The notes: generated by a model from the letters alone, not told the origin. Shown: positions 46,755-55,507, counted from the stretch's first letter. The stretch is 64,000 nt of DNA from Anaerococcus murdochii (GCF_019957155.1 NZ_JAIPME010000002.1:1612001-1676000); one strand, 5' to 3'. Program-made: numbers and translations.

Positions 46755-47653
46755 TGAGCTTAAAAGTTAATATAGCAGGCGTGGAATTTAAAAATCCTGT
46801 GATTGCAGCAAGTGGTACCTTTGGTTTTGGTGAAGAATATAAAGACTACATAGACCTAAATAAACTTGGTGGAATTTCTTCCAAGGGTCTAACTTTAAGG
46901 AAAAATCCAGGAAATCCTGGAATTAGAATTTATGAAACTCCAGCAGGAATAATGAATTCAATTGGCCTTCAAAATCCAGGTGTTGACCACTTTATAGAGA
47001 ATGAACTGGTTTTCATGAGAAAGTATGACACAGTTGTTATAGCAAACCTTGGTGGCCATTCTTATGATGATTATAGGATTGGTGTTGCTAAGCTTGATAA
47101 GGCTGACATTGATATGATTGAGTTAAATATTTCATGTCCAAACCTTAAAGAAGGCGGCATGGCTTTTGGCACAGATCATCAAAAAGCTAGAGAAGTCATT
47201 AGTCTTGTTAGAAAGGAAACTAAGCATCCTCTAATTGTAAAACTTTCACCCAATGTGACCCATATCGGTGAATTTGCAAAAATTGCTCAAGATTGTGGGG
47301 CTGATGCAATATCTCTTGTTAATACCTTTAATGCCATGGCAGTAGATATAAAAAGAAAAAAATTTGTTTTTAACAATAAAACTGCTGGTCTTTCAGGACC
47401 TGCAATTAAGCCAATAGCTCTTAGGATGACATATGAAGTTGCCCAAGCTGTTGATATACCAATTATCGCGATGGGTGGTATTATGGATGTTGAAGACTGT
47501 CTTGAATTTATGATGGTGGGAGCTTCGGCAATCCAAGTTGGTACAGCAAACTTTTCAAAACTCGATACAATGATTGAAATAATTGATAATCTAGAAAAAT
47601 ATTGTACTGATAATAATATCAGTGACATTAATGATATAGTTGGAATTTTATAG
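46754..47653 (+). CDS. pyrD: Dihydroorotate dehydrogenase 1B catalytic subunit
   Basis: The 299-residue FMN enzyme oxidises dihydroorotate to orotate. FMN loop NPVIAASGTFGFG, catalytic cysteine in NISCPNLKEGG, KLSPN, NTFNAMA and the FMN-phosphate GGIMDVEDCLEF, VGTANF are in order. The cysteine in place of serine marks class 1. It follows pyrK with one-base overlap. Confidence 0.97.
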   Translation: MSLKVNIAGVEFKNPVIAASGTFGFGEEYKDYIDLNKLGGISSKGLTLRKNPGNPGIRIYETPAGIMNSIGLQNPGVDHFIENELVFMRKYDTVVIANLGGHSYDDYRIGVAKLDKADIDMIELNISCPNLKEGGMAFGTDHQKAREVISLVRKETKHPLIVKLSPNVTHIGEFAKIAQDCGADAISLVNTFNAMAVDIKRKKFVFNNKTAGLSGPAIKPIALRMTYEVAQAVDIPIIAMGGIMDVEDCLEFMMVGASAIQVGTANFSKLDTMIEIIDNLEKYCTDNNISDINDIVGIL

Positions 47654-47661
47654 GAGAAAAA

Positions 47662-48240
47662 ATGGAAAAAACAATAGAATTATTAAAAGAATCTCACGCC
47701 CTACTTGAAGGTCACTTTATTCTTTCAAGTGGTAAACACTCTGATAAGTATGTACAATGTGCAAAATTAATTCAAAATCCTAGATACTGCGAAGAAGTTG
47801 CAAAAATAATTGCGGCAAAAATAAAGGAAGCGGGTATTGAGGTAGACTTATGTGTTGGCCCTGCCATGGGCGGCATTATAATAGCCTACGAAGTTGCTAG
47901 AGATCTTGGTGTAGATGCAATCTTTACAGAAAGAGAAAACAACGAAATGACTCTAAGACGTGGTTTTGAAATTAAGGAAGGTCAAAAAGTAATAATCGTA
48001 GAAGATGTAGTTACAACTGGTAAGTCTTCTTTTGAAACAGTTGACGTTATTAGAGAACACGGTGGCGAAGTCCTTGCCCTAACTTCAATTGTAAATAGGT
48101 CGCATAAGGACGAAATAAATGGCCTACCACTTATCTCAGCAACAAAAATTGAGGTAAATGCTTGGGATCCTGATGATCTACCAGATCATTTAAAAGATAT
48201 ACCAGCCGTTAAGCCTGGTTCAAGAAAAATGAAAGCTTGA
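47662..48240 (+). CDS. pyrE: Orotate phosphoribosyltransferase
   Basis: The 192-residue enzyme joins orotate and PRPP to give OMP. The PRPP loop is VIIVEDVVTTGKSS near 115, with HSDKYVQCAKL and ERENNEMTLRRGF upstream. It is the last gene of the pyr operon; no clear terminator was recognised in the 60 bases after it. Confidence 0.96.
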   Translation: MEKTIELLKESHALLEGHFILSSGKHSDKYVQCAKLIQNPRYCEEVAKIIAAKIKEAGIEVDLCVGPAMGGIIIAYEVARDLGVDAIFTERENNEMTLRRGFEIKEGQKVIIVEDVVTTGKSSFETVDVIREHGGEVLALTSIVNRSHKDEINGLPLISATKIEVNAWDPDDLPDHLKDIPAVKPGSRKMKA

Positions 48241-48300
48241 TAAATAGAGCATTAAGCATATAATTTTATTAATATATATTTTATATATAAGGAGACTTAT

Positions 48301-49014
48301 GTGTATAAAAAAAGTTTTATTAGTAATTTTATATTCTTAATGCTTTTAGTTTTGCCATTTTTTGGATTTGCAGATAAAGCTTTTGCAAATGAGCCTAAGA
48401 TTAATAGAAAAGAAGCCCTAATCCTAGGCCTTAAACAAATATCTGAAGAAGCAATGAATTTAAAAGATATGAGAGATATAAGATTTGAAAAATTAAAAAA
48501 AGACCTAGATGATTTTATAGAAAAAGGTTCAACAAAAATATCAAATAAAAGTGATTTTTACCCTCTAAATCCTACTCAGTTTTCTAGAGAGGAATTAGGA
48601 TGGGGTCTTTCTGGCACAAACCTTTTAGGACTTGAAAAAGACTTTAAAGATGCCAGCGAAGAAGAAGGTGTCAATCCAATCCTACTTATGGCTATGGCTA
48701 AGCATGAGACAGGTAATGGTACCAGCGAACTTTTCTTAAAAAAGAAAAATTTATTTGGCTTTAACGCAGTTGACCATGACCCATATAATTTAGCTACAGA
48801 CTTTAAAGATGAAAGAGCATCTATTTTTACGGTCGCTAAACATTTAAAGAATGAATACCTTAATGAAGAAGGCAAGTTTTATAATGGCGTCTCTACAAAT
48901 GGAATTGGTAAACTGTATGCAACTGATCCTGATTGGTCGAAGAAGGTAGACTGGATGATGATTGAAGTTACCAGGGCTATGATTAGAGGCTATGAGGGTT
49001 ACGAACAAAGATAA
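48301..49014 (+). CDS. Secreted glucosaminidase-domain protein
   Basis: The 237-residue protein has a signal peptide (about 1-29, cleaved near AFA) and a C-terminal glucosaminidase (GH73-like) domain: NPILLMAMAKHETGNGTS contains the catalytic glutamate near 135, then FGFNAVDHDPY and IGKLYATDPDW. It should cut the glycan strands of the cell wall. The start is GTG at 48301, five bases after GGAGA; the overlapping ATG at 48299 is in a closed frame. Confidence 0.85.
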   Translation: MYKKSFISNFIFLMLLVLPFFGFADKAFANEPKINRKEALILGLKQISEEAMNLKDMRDIRFEKLKKDLDDFIEKGSTKISNKSDFYPLNPTQFSREELGWGLSGTNLLGLEKDFKDASEEEGVNPILLMAMAKHETGNGTSELFLKKKNLFGFNAVDHDPYNLATDFKDERASIFTVAKHLKNEYLNEEGKFYNGVSTNGIGKLYATDPDWSKKVDWMMIEVTRAMIRGYEGYEQR

Positions 49015-49028
49015 GGAAAGGTTTATAA

Positions 49029-50687
49029 ATGAACACTAGAGATTATATAAATGGGAAATCTGCCGAAGGATACGAATTTTTCGGTGCTCATAATAGAAAA
49101 GGAAAAGATTACATTTTTAGACTTCTCGCACCAAATGCTAAAAATGTTTACCTAGCAGGTGATTTTAACAATTGGGAGAAAATAACCCTAAGAAAATATC
49201 CTACTGGAGTATTTTCAGTAACTATAGATGAATGTAGTGAGAAAGACCGCTACCAATATTTTATTGAAGATGAGAATGGTAATGTTTATAAAAAATTAGA
49301 TCCATATTCTAAAAAAATTTGTTTAAATGAAGAAGTATCGGTAATTGAAAATTTTTCTTATAAATATAAGTATAAAAAAGTTCCTACTAAGCCAAAAAAT
49401 ATATACCAAGTTCATCTAGGCTCGATTTTTAGAGGAAAAGATGATAAGAAAAAAGTATATGAAGACTTAGTAGGTCATATAAAAAATAATAATTTTTCCC
49501 ATGTTCAAATTATGCCAATAAGTGAATATAAAAACTATAAACAAATGGGATTTTCTTCGATTGATCTATTTGCCTTTTCTGAAAGATATGGAAATCTTGA
49601 TGATTTTAAATATTTTGTAGATTTACTTCACAAAGAAAAAATAGGAGTTATAGTAGAGTTAGATATTGCTGAATTTGACCCAGATTTTCTATACTTAGAT
49701 AGGTTTGACGGAACTAACCTATATAATTATGACTATGATAATATTAAATATAACTATTATGGGTCTATGAATTTTGACCCTGATAAAAACTTAGTTAAGT
49801 CTTACTTATTATCGCTAGTTAATTATTATCAAAAAGAATTAAGGATTGATGGCTTATATTTCCCAGCTGCCGAAAATATGGTTTATTGGCAGGGAGATAG
49901 GAATAGGGGAGTCAACGAATTTTGGCTTGAACTAATTAGGGAAATCAATGCTTTGATTAAGACTAACAAGGGATATTCAATAGCTGGCTATAATGGAGTT
50001 TACGAAGAATTTAACTTAGGTTTTGATTTAATCTTTGATAGTGAGTTTAGAAAAATAGTTGAAGTTTTCCAAAAAATTCCAATGGAAAGAGCTGGATATC
50101 AGTCATATATTAGAAATTTAATACAAAATGGATCTTCTACTAAGGTATTTGGTTTTTCATATGTGGACAGTTTCTTAAATGAAGCGAATCTTGCTATGAA
50201 AATGTACTCAGAAGATAAGAAAATTGACCAACTCAAGACCCTATTCACATTTTTAATGACATTAAAATCTTCAAAGTTAATCTTCATGGGAGATGAGCTT
50301 GCAGATATGAGAACATTTTCTATTTATGATGAATTTAATGCGGGAGAAATAGTAAATAAAAACTTCAATGAATATTATAAAGACTTAGCAAGGATTTTCT
50401 TGTCTACAAAGCCTTTAAATGAAGATGATTCTGAAATTAAGATTTTTGATGTCGATGGATATAGCATTTATGCCTATGAAAGATCTTTTGAAAATGAAAG
50501 TTATCTAATAATTGTAAACTTCACAGATATTGGGTACGAAATTACAAGCTCTTATAAGCTTAATGAAATAATAAATTCTAACGATTTAAAATACGAAGGA
50601 AGCGGTAATATTAATGGAAAGCTAAATAAGGGTGAAGAAATAAGAATCGAAGCCTTTGGGTCAGCAATCTTTAAAATTGAAAAATAA
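49029..50687 (+). CDS. GH13 branching-enzyme-like protein lacking catalytic residues
   Basis: The 552-residue protein follows the plan of glycogen branching enzyme: an N-terminal CBM48-like domain (about 18-105; LLAPNAKNVYLAGDFNNW), then a TIM barrel and a C-terminal beta domain. All four GH13 catalytic regions are altered. Region II, normally IDALRVDAVASM, is IDGLYFPAAENM, so the nucleophile Asp is Pro279 and the Arg is Tyr. Region III (AEEST) reads IAGYNGV, region IV (SHDEV) reads FSYVDSF, and region I (DWVPGHF) reads ELDIAEF. It is probably a non-enzymatic carbohydrate-binding or regulatory pseudoenzyme. It lies 14 bases after the glucosaminidase gene. Confidence 0.82.
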   Translation: MNTRDYINGKSAEGYEFFGAHNRKGKDYIFRLLAPNAKNVYLAGDFNNWEKITLRKYPTGVFSVTIDECSEKDRYQYFIEDENGNVYKKLDPYSKKICLNEEVSVIENFSYKYKYKKVPTKPKNIYQVHLGSIFRGKDDKKKVYEDLVGHIKNNNFSHVQIMPISEYKNYKQMGFSSIDLFAFSERYGNLDDFKYFVDLLHKEKIGVIVELDIAEFDPDFLYLDRFDGTNLYNYDYDNIKYNYYGSMNFDPDKNLVKSYLLSLVNYYQKELRIDGLYFPAAENMVYWQGDRNRGVNEFWLELIREINALIKTNKGYSIAGYNGVYEEFNLGFDLIFDSEFRKIVEVFQKIPMERAGYQSYIRNLIQNGSSTKVFGFSYVDSFLNEANLAMKMYSEDKKIDQLKTLFTFLMTLKSSKLIFMGDELADMRTFSIYDEFNAGEIVNKNFNEYYKDLARIFLSTKPLNEDDSEIKIFDVDGYSIYAYERSFENESYLIIVNFTDIGYEITSSYKLNEIINSNDLKYEGSGNINGKLNKGEEIRIEAFGSAIFKIEK

Positions 50688-50691
50688 ACGT

Positions 50692-50725
50692 AAAAATAAC
50701 AAGGATATAAGTCCTTGTTATTTTT
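50692..50725. terminator. Bidirectional terminator between GH13-like and CBS genes
   Basis: AAAAATAACAAGGA pairs with TCCTTGTTATTTTT around TATAAG, serving both convergent genes. It covers the CBS gene's stop codon. Confidence 0.85.
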
Positions 50726-51182
50726 CTATTAAATCATATTCTTTTTCAATATTGTGGGCCACTTGTGTGAATCTTTCTAAGACAACTTTCCTAGGTATGA
50801 TTCCTAAAAAATATCCGTTTTTTAAAGCCACACAAACAAAGTTATTGTCAATTAATAAAGAGATTACATCTTCAAGCTCGTAATTATCAAAAAGAATAGG
50901 TACTACTTGGTTCATGGCTTCTTTTACCTTATGAGCCGCAAGTTTATCTTCGTTAAAAAGAGACAGGTCGTCAAAACTTCTTACTATTAAGGGGATAGAA
51001 ATAAGACCTCTAATGCAATTATTATCATCAACTACAGGTATAATTTGATATCCAGAACTAGATAAGACCAAGCTTGCGTGAAGTAAAGAGTCATTCTCAT
51101 TAACTACGGCAACCTGGCTAGATGGTACCATTAGGTTAGCGGTTGGTTTATTAAAAAGTTTGGTAAATTTTTCTCCAATCAA
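50718..51182 (-). CDS. CBS-domain pair protein
   Basis: The 154-residue protein has two CBS repeats (about 12-68 and 82-140), with LMVPSSQVAVVNENDSLLHA and PVVDDNNCIRGLISI in the first. CBS pairs bind adenine nucleotides or c-di-AMP and act as regulatory switches. It looks like the stand-alone CbpB/DarB type. An AGGAG-like site precedes the start. It is convergent with the GH13-like gene. Confidence 0.82.
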   Translation of the reverse strand: MIGEKFTKLFNKPTANLMVPSSQVAVVNENDSLLHASLVLSSSGYQIIPVVDDNNCIRGLISIPLIVRSFDDLSLFNEDKLAAHKVKEAMNQVVPILFDNYELEDVISLLIDNNFVCVALKNGYFLGIIPRKVVLERFTQVAHNIEKEYDLIEK

Positions 51183-51239
51183 TTTTAGCTCCTATAATTT
51201 TATCTAATTCTATTATAACATAAAACTAATTTTGAGCAT

Positions 51240-51266
51240 AAAAAAACTCCAAGATTAACTTGGAGT
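51240..51266 (-). terminator. Intrinsic terminator of the SRP RNA
   Basis: On the minus strand ACTCCAAG pairs with CTTGGAGT around four bases and runs into TTTTTT. Confidence 0.85.
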
Positions 51267-51271
51267 CATAT

Positions 51272-51539
51272 GTAAGCACACCCAATATCGAACAATTAGC
51301 ATAATATAGGGGCTAGAATCCCTAGCTCATGGTAGGTTGCCTTACGGCACACATAAGTGTCTGCTTAATGCTGCTAGGTTCCCCTCCTGACATGGTTCAC
51401 AGTCTTATGTTGCGTAAGATCTACCAATCAACACTAGTTATTTTAGTCTTTTATTTCGCTAAGAGCCCTCCATTGGGACTTAAACCCTGCTATAGCGGAT
51501 TGCAGGTTACAAGGCACCGCTAGTTCCCTGTCTAGTGCG
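51272..51539 (-). ncRNA. ffs: Signal recognition particle RNA, large Firmicutes type
   Basis: On the minus strand the RNA has the Alu-domain segment TAGCGGTGCCTTGTAACC, a long helical arm, and the domain IV core TCAGGAGGGGAACCTAGCAG (51371-51390) followed by CATTAAGC, which binds Ffh. The ends GCAC and GTGTGC can pair. Length of about 268 bases fits the Bacillus/Clostridium type. It directly follows tRNA-Ser and ends at a strong terminator; exact ends are approximate. Confidence 0.9.
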
Positions 51540-51630
51540 TGGCGGAGAGCATGGGATTTGAACCCATGATACATGAAAACTGTATACACGATTTCCAATC
51601 GTGCTCCTTCAACCGCTCGGACAGCTCTCC
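51540..51630 (-). tRNA. tRNA-Ser (GGA anticodon)
   Basis: A class II tRNA on the minus strand with acceptor GGAGAGC/GCTCTCC, D arm GAGCGGTTGAAGG, anticodon stem-loop CACGATTGGAAATCGTG (anticodon GGA, reading UCC/UCU), a long variable arm, T arm GGGTTCAAATCCC, discriminator G and encoded CCA (51540-51542). It is co-oriented with and directly before the SRP RNA. Confidence 0.96.
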
Positions 51631-51645
51631 ATGCTACAATAACTT

Positions 51646-51673
51646 ACTATACCTTTATTTGATATCATTGCAA
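51646..51673 (-). promoter_or_regulatory. Promoter of the tRNA-Ser/SRP RNA unit
   Basis: On the minus strand, TTGCAA (51668-51673) and TATAGT (51646-51651) stand 16 bp apart. Confidence 0.6.
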
Positions 51674-51703
51674 AATAAAAAAATCAAAATATATCTTAAA
51701 ATG

Positions 51704-51712
51704 TGGTATAAT
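51704..51712 (+). promoter_or_regulatory. Extended -10 promoter of dnaX operon
   Basis: TGGTATAAT lies 22 bases before the dnaX start; no clear -35 is needed for this type. Confidence 0.5.
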
Positions 51713-51733
51713 TAGTAGGTAGAAAGGAAGGCT

Positions 51734-53413
51734 ATGGCAAAAGCTTTATATAGACAATACCGACCAAAGGTTTTTGATCAAGTTTTTGGTCAAGATAAGG
51801 TCGTTAATGTATTAAAAAATCAAATAAAAAATAAGAATTTTTCTCACGCTTATCTATTTGCTGGAGAGAGAGGTTGTGGTAAAACTTCAGCAGCTAAGAT
51901 TTTCGCCAAGGCAATTAACTGTCTTAATCCACAAGATGGTTCACCCTGTCTAGAATGCGAAAATTGTAGGGCAATAGAAGAAGAAACTAGTCTTGATGTA
52001 GTGGAAATGGATGCAGCTAGTAATAGACGTATAGACGATATTAGAAATCTTAGGGATAATGTGATATATCCTCCAGCAAACCTAAAATACAAGGTCTACA
52101 TAATAGACGAGGCTCATATGATTACCAGGGAAGCCTTTAATGCTCTATTAAAAATCATGGAAGAGCCACCAAAACATTTGGTATTTATACTTGCTACTAC
52201 AGAAATTGACAAAATTCCTAAAACAATTCTATCAAGGGTTCAAAAATTTGAATTTTACAAAATTGACTCATCTAAAATCAGAGAACAGATAAATATAATC
52301 CTTAATGACCAAAATGTAAAAATGGAAAACGAGGCAATTGACCTTATTATAAGAAAGGCTAAGGGGGCTATGAGAGATGCTTTAAGCATCTTAGATCAAG
52401 TCTTATCCTTTGATAAGGAAGAATATTTCCTAAAGGATGTTGAGTTTATCCTAGGTTCAGTCGATTTTGAGAAAATCAACAAACTTGTAACCAGCATAAT
52501 TGCAAAAGATCAAAGAGAAAGTTTAAAAGACCTAGTAGCAATAAGAGATGATGGCAAGTCAAACTTAGATATCGTCGATTCACTTATCAATTTTTATAGG
52601 GACCTAATGGTTTTAAAGGTAAGTGGGGATGATACAAGTTTTGAAAATAAGGAAAGACTTGATTTGCTTAAAGAAAAAATAGAAGATATTAGTCTTGAAA
52701 GAATTATTACAAGTCTTGATGTATTAAATGATTACTTTATAAAAATAAATTCCTCATCTAATACTGATATTTTAAGCGAAGTCTTGGTCCTAAGGCTAAT
52801 TGATACTGTAGATATGAATAGCCTAATATCTAGGGTTGAAAAACTTGAAAGATTAGGTCAGTCTGATATAGTTGATATTATTAATAGGATAATTGATAAT
52901 AGGTTGGATAATTTTACACCAATTTTGAATTCTCAAAAACAATTACCTATAAAAAAAGAAATAGAAATTGAAAATTCTATCGAAGATAATTCTGAAGAAT
53001 TTATTCCAAATGAAGAGTTGGATCAACCTATTGTAGATGAAATTATAGATAATAAGGATAATATTCCTGAGCCTACTATACTTGATCCAAAAACAGTTCA
53101 CTCTATAAGGGATATGGTGGTTTCAACTTCTGGAACCATGTTAAATACACTTTTTAAGGATGAAGGATTTAACTATAAGTTAACTGAAGATGATTTTACA
53201 CTTATAATTAAAGATGAATTTTATAGGATATTTATTGAAACAAAAGTAGATGAAATAAGCGAAAAACTTTCAAGTATCCTAAAAAAAGATATAAATTTTT
53301 CATTAGTGACTGGTGAGAATAAAAAAGTTGAAAAATCAGACACTAATGACGAAACAAATGGAACGATAAATAAGCTAAAAAATATTTTTAATGATGAATT
53401 AATTATTAAATAG
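51734..53413 (+). CDS. dnaX: DNA polymerase III subunit gamma/tau
   Basis: The 559-residue clamp-loader subunit has Walker A GERGCGKTSA near 45, a four-cysteine zinc site (CLNPQDGSPCLECENC), Walker B IIDEAHMI, and sensor LATTEIDKIPKTILSRVQ. Residues beyond about 370 are the acidic, lower-conserved tau part. It heads a dnaX-ybaB-recR cluster conserved across Firmicutes, here with tRNA-Ser and SRP RNA transcribed away from it. Confidence 0.96.
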   Translation: MAKALYRQYRPKVFDQVFGQDKVVNVLKNQIKNKNFSHAYLFAGERGCGKTSAAKIFAKAINCLNPQDGSPCLECENCRAIEEETSLDVVEMDAASNRRIDDIRNLRDNVIYPPANLKYKVYIIDEAHMITREAFNALLKIMEEPPKHLVFILATTEIDKIPKTILSRVQKFEFYKIDSSKIREQINIILNDQNVKMENEAIDLIIRKAKGAMRDALSILDQVLSFDKEEYFLKDVEFILGSVDFEKINKLVTSIIAKDQRESLKDLVAIRDDGKSNLDIVDSLINFYRDLMVLKVSGDDTSFENKERLDLLKEKIEDISLERIITSLDVLNDYFIKINSSSNTDILSEVLVLRLIDTVDMNSLISRVEKLERLGQSDIVDIINRIIDNRLDNFTPILNSQKQLPIKKEIEIENSIEDNSEEFIPNEELDQPIVDEIIDNKDNIPEPTILDPKTVHSIRDMVVSTSGTMLNTLFKDEGFNYKLTEDDFTLIIKDEFYRIFIETKVDEISEKLSSILKKDINFSLVTGENKKVEKSDTNDETNGTINKLKNIFNDELIIK

Positions 53414-53422
53414 GAGGAAAAT

Positions 53423-53758
53423 ATGGCTAGAAATTTTAGAGGCGGAATGCCAAATATGAACAATATGATGAAACAAGTAAAGAAGATGCAAGAGGAAATG
53501 GAAAAGGCTCAACAAGAACTTGAAGAAAAAGAATTTACATCTTCTGCTGGTGGCGGAGTTGTTGAAGCAACTGTTACTGGTAAAAAAGTAGTAACATCTA
53601 TTAAAATTAACCCAGATGTAGTTGATCCTGATGATGTTGATATGCTTCAAGATCTAATTATGGTTGCAATAAATGACGCAGCAAGCCAAGCTGATAAGTT
53701 TAATGAAGAAAATATGGGCAAACTAACTGGTGGAATTAATATTCCTGGTTTAATGTAA
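53423..53758 (+). CDS. YbaB/EbfC nucleoid-associated protein
   Basis: The 111-residue protein has the family core: MNNMMKQVKKMQEEMEKAQ, a GGGVVEATVTGKK strand and INPDVVDPDDVDMLQDLI. It binds DNA as a dimer and compacts the nucleoid. AGGAGG precedes the ATG. Its stop overlaps the recR start by one base. Confidence 0.95.
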   Translation: MARNFRGGMPNMNNMMKQVKKMQEEMEKAQQELEEKEFTSSAGGGVVEATVTGKKVVTSIKINPDVVDPDDVDMLQDLIMVAINDAASQADKFNEENMGKLTGGINIPGLM

Positions 53759-54363
53759 TGGCGATTTTACCTGAATCATTAAATAATTTAATAGAACAAT
53801 TTCAAAAATTACCTACTATAGGCAGAAAAAGTGCAGAAAGACTTGCAATGAGCATAGTAGACGAAGATACAAAGAGTGTTGAAGATTTTTCAAAAGCTTT
53901 AATGGAAGTTAAAAAAAGAATTCACCACTGCAATATTTGTGGCAATCTCACAGAAGAAGAAACTTGCAAGATTTGTAGAGATTTTACAAGAGATGAAGAA
54001 TATCTTTGTATTGTTGAAGATGTAAGAAATCTCATTGCTATCGAAAAATCTGGTGCCTATAGAGGAAAATACCATGTTTTGGGTGGGCTTATTTCGCCAT
54101 CAGATGATATAAGCCCAGATAAATTAAATATTGATAAGCTTTTAGATCGATTAGATAAAGAGAATATCAAGGAAATAATCCTCGCCATTGCTTCGACAAT
54201 AGAAGGGGAGACAACAATTCTATTTATAACTAATCTTCTAAAGGGAAGAAATATTAAAATTTCAAAAATTGCCCAAGGCATCCCAGTAGGTTCTCACCTA
54301 GAGTATTTTGACCAACTCACCCTAGAAAGAGCTCTGGAAGATAGGAGAGACGTAAGTGAATAA
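53758..54363 (+). CDS. recR: Recombination mediator RecR
   Basis: The 201-residue protein has a helix-hairpin-helix (FQKLPTIGRKSAERLA), a zinc site (CNICGNLTEEETCKIC), a Toprim domain (CIVEDVRNLIAIE; ASTIEGETT) and a Walker-like C-terminus (GIPVGSHLEYFD). It loads RecA with RecF/RecO at gaps. It is in the usual place after ybaB. Confidence 0.97.
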   Translation: MAILPESLNNLIEQFQKLPTIGRKSAERLAMSIVDEDTKSVEDFSKALMEVKKRIHHCNICGNLTEEETCKICRDFTRDEEYLCIVEDVRNLIAIEKSGAYRGKYHVLGGLISPSDDISPDKLNIDKLLDRLDKENIKEIILAIASTIEGETTILFITNLLKGRNIKISKIAQGIPVGSHLEYFDQLTLERALEDRRDVSE

Positions 54364-55351
54364 GCTAAAAAAATTGTTGGTAATAATTATTCCTGTTTTA
54401 TTGCTAACAGGTTGCATTTTGATTCAAAAAAATAAGTCTAAGAAAGTTGGAAAAATCGAAAAAGACGTGATTGAAGTTAGCAAAAAACCGACAACAAATA
54501 AAGTTAATGTTAAAACCTCAACCTTTGCCTCAGATATTATTATGGATAAGCTATGCGCTAGCAATGAAAATTATGACTACATGAAGGTTAATAACCTTTC
54601 TCAGATTGAGTCATTAAACTTTGATATAGCAATAGTGCCTGCTTACCAGGTGGTTGATCTATATAATAAAACTGATGGAAATATTAAAGTCGCAGCAATA
54701 ACTTTAGTTAATAACATTAATATAATAAGCGATAAACAAATTAATAATCCAAAAGATATGGCAAGAAAAACTATTATGGTACCTGAATTAAATGAGTCAA
54801 TGAACAAATTAATTGAATCTAGACTTGGTTTTATAAAGACTCTTATGAGGATAAACATAGAATTTTATTACAATCAAAAAGATTTAGTTAAAAATCTTGA
54901 CAATTCAGAAAATGTCCTTGCAATACTTTCAGAACCTTACTATTCCAAAGCAATAGCAAAGAGGTCTTATTACACTTTTGACATAAACAAAGCAATAGCG
55001 ATGCTACCAAACTCAAAAGCCGATTCTGATAGTGACTTTTTGTCTGAAGTAATTATTGTTAATAAGAATTATCTAAAAGATAATAAGGAGAGTTTTGATA
55101 AGTTCTTAGTGGAATTTAAAAAAGCCCAACAAGAAATTAATGAAGAAACTGTTTTGTCACAAGCTATTATAAATAATTACGATATAACAAATGAAGAGGC
55201 TATAAAAATTTATAAATCAATGGAAAATACCTTCATAGATTCAGATACTATGGCAGGGGTATTTGAAATTTATATGGACAAATTAGAAAATTTAGATAAA
55301 AATATATTCGGCGGAAAAAGACCAACGGATGATCTATACTATAAGAACTAA
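54356..55351 (+). CDS. Substrate-binding lipoprotein (periplasmic-binding fold)
   Basis: The 331-residue protein has a lipoprotein signal (about 1-21, lipobox LLTGC), then a two-lobed binding-protein-like domain with no strong family signature; NPKDMARKTIMVPELN and a NMT1/SsuA-like layout suggest an ABC substrate binder. No permease or ATPase follows, so its partners must be elsewhere. The start is GTG at 54356, preceded by AGGAGAG and overlapping recR by eight bases. It is the last chromosomal gene before the mobile element. Confidence 0.7.
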   Translation: MNKLKKLLVIIIPVLLLTGCILIQKNKSKKVGKIEKDVIEVSKKPTTNKVNVKTSTFASDIIMDKLCASNENYDYMKVNNLSQIESLNFDIAIVPAYQVVDLYNKTDGNIKVAAITLVNNINIISDKQINNPKDMARKTIMVPELNESMNKLIESRLGFIKTLMRINIEFYYNQKDLVKNLDNSENVLAILSEPYYSKAIAKRSYYTFDINKAIAMLPNSKADSDSDFLSEVIIVNKNYLKDNKESFDKFLVEFKKAQQEINEETVLSQAIINNYDITNEEAIKIYKSMENTFIDSDTMAGVFEIYMDKLENLDKNIFGGKRPTDDLYYKN

Positions 55352-55375
55352 AAACTCCCTTTTGGGAGTTTTTTA
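55351..55375 (+). terminator. Intrinsic terminator after the lipoprotein gene
   Basis: AAAACTCCC pairs with GGGAGTTTT around TTTT, followed by more T. Confidence 0.85.
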
Positions 55376-55444
55376 TGTGGAAATTTATACGATTTTTAAA
55401 TGAAAATTATTGGCATATATATATTAGTGGTAGTAGATATGTAC

Positions 55445-55477
55445 TTAAAAAAATAAACGCTGAATAATCAACGTTTA
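55445..55477 (-). terminator. Stranded terminator of the integration-target RNA gene
   Basis: On the minus strand TAAACGTTGA pairs with TCAGCGTTTA around TTAT and runs into a T tract. It stands 10 bases downstream of the CCA of the tmRNA-like 3' end at 55487 but has no gene to terminate now, because the element separates it from the RNA gene body. Confidence 0.75.
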
Positions 55478-55486
55478 CAAGGTGTT

Positions 55487-55504
55487 TGGTGGAGATGAAG
55501 GGAA
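55487..55504 (-). other. Attachment site (left): tmRNA-like 3' end
   Basis: On the minus strand TTCCCTTCATCTCCACCA reads as the end of a T arm, acceptor strand and CCA. This is the form of a bacterial tmRNA (ssrA) 3' end; a tRNA with the same acceptor is the alternative. The RNA's body is not present on either side, so this is the small remnant left at one end of an insertion. The intact gene should stand at the far end of the element, beyond 64000. Confidence 0.7.
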
Positions 55505-55507
55505 CTT

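Noticed and set aside
48241-48300. Terminator after pyrE
   Set aside because: No stem with a T run is visible in the 60 bases; transcription may continue into the glucosaminidase gene.
51300-51523. Small plus-strand frame in 51329-51523
   Set aside because: It lies wholly in the SRP RNA gene on the other strand.
55445-55477. Terminator for the lipoprotein gene at 54356
   Set aside because: That gene already has a terminator at 55351-55375, and the T tract here is on the minus strand.
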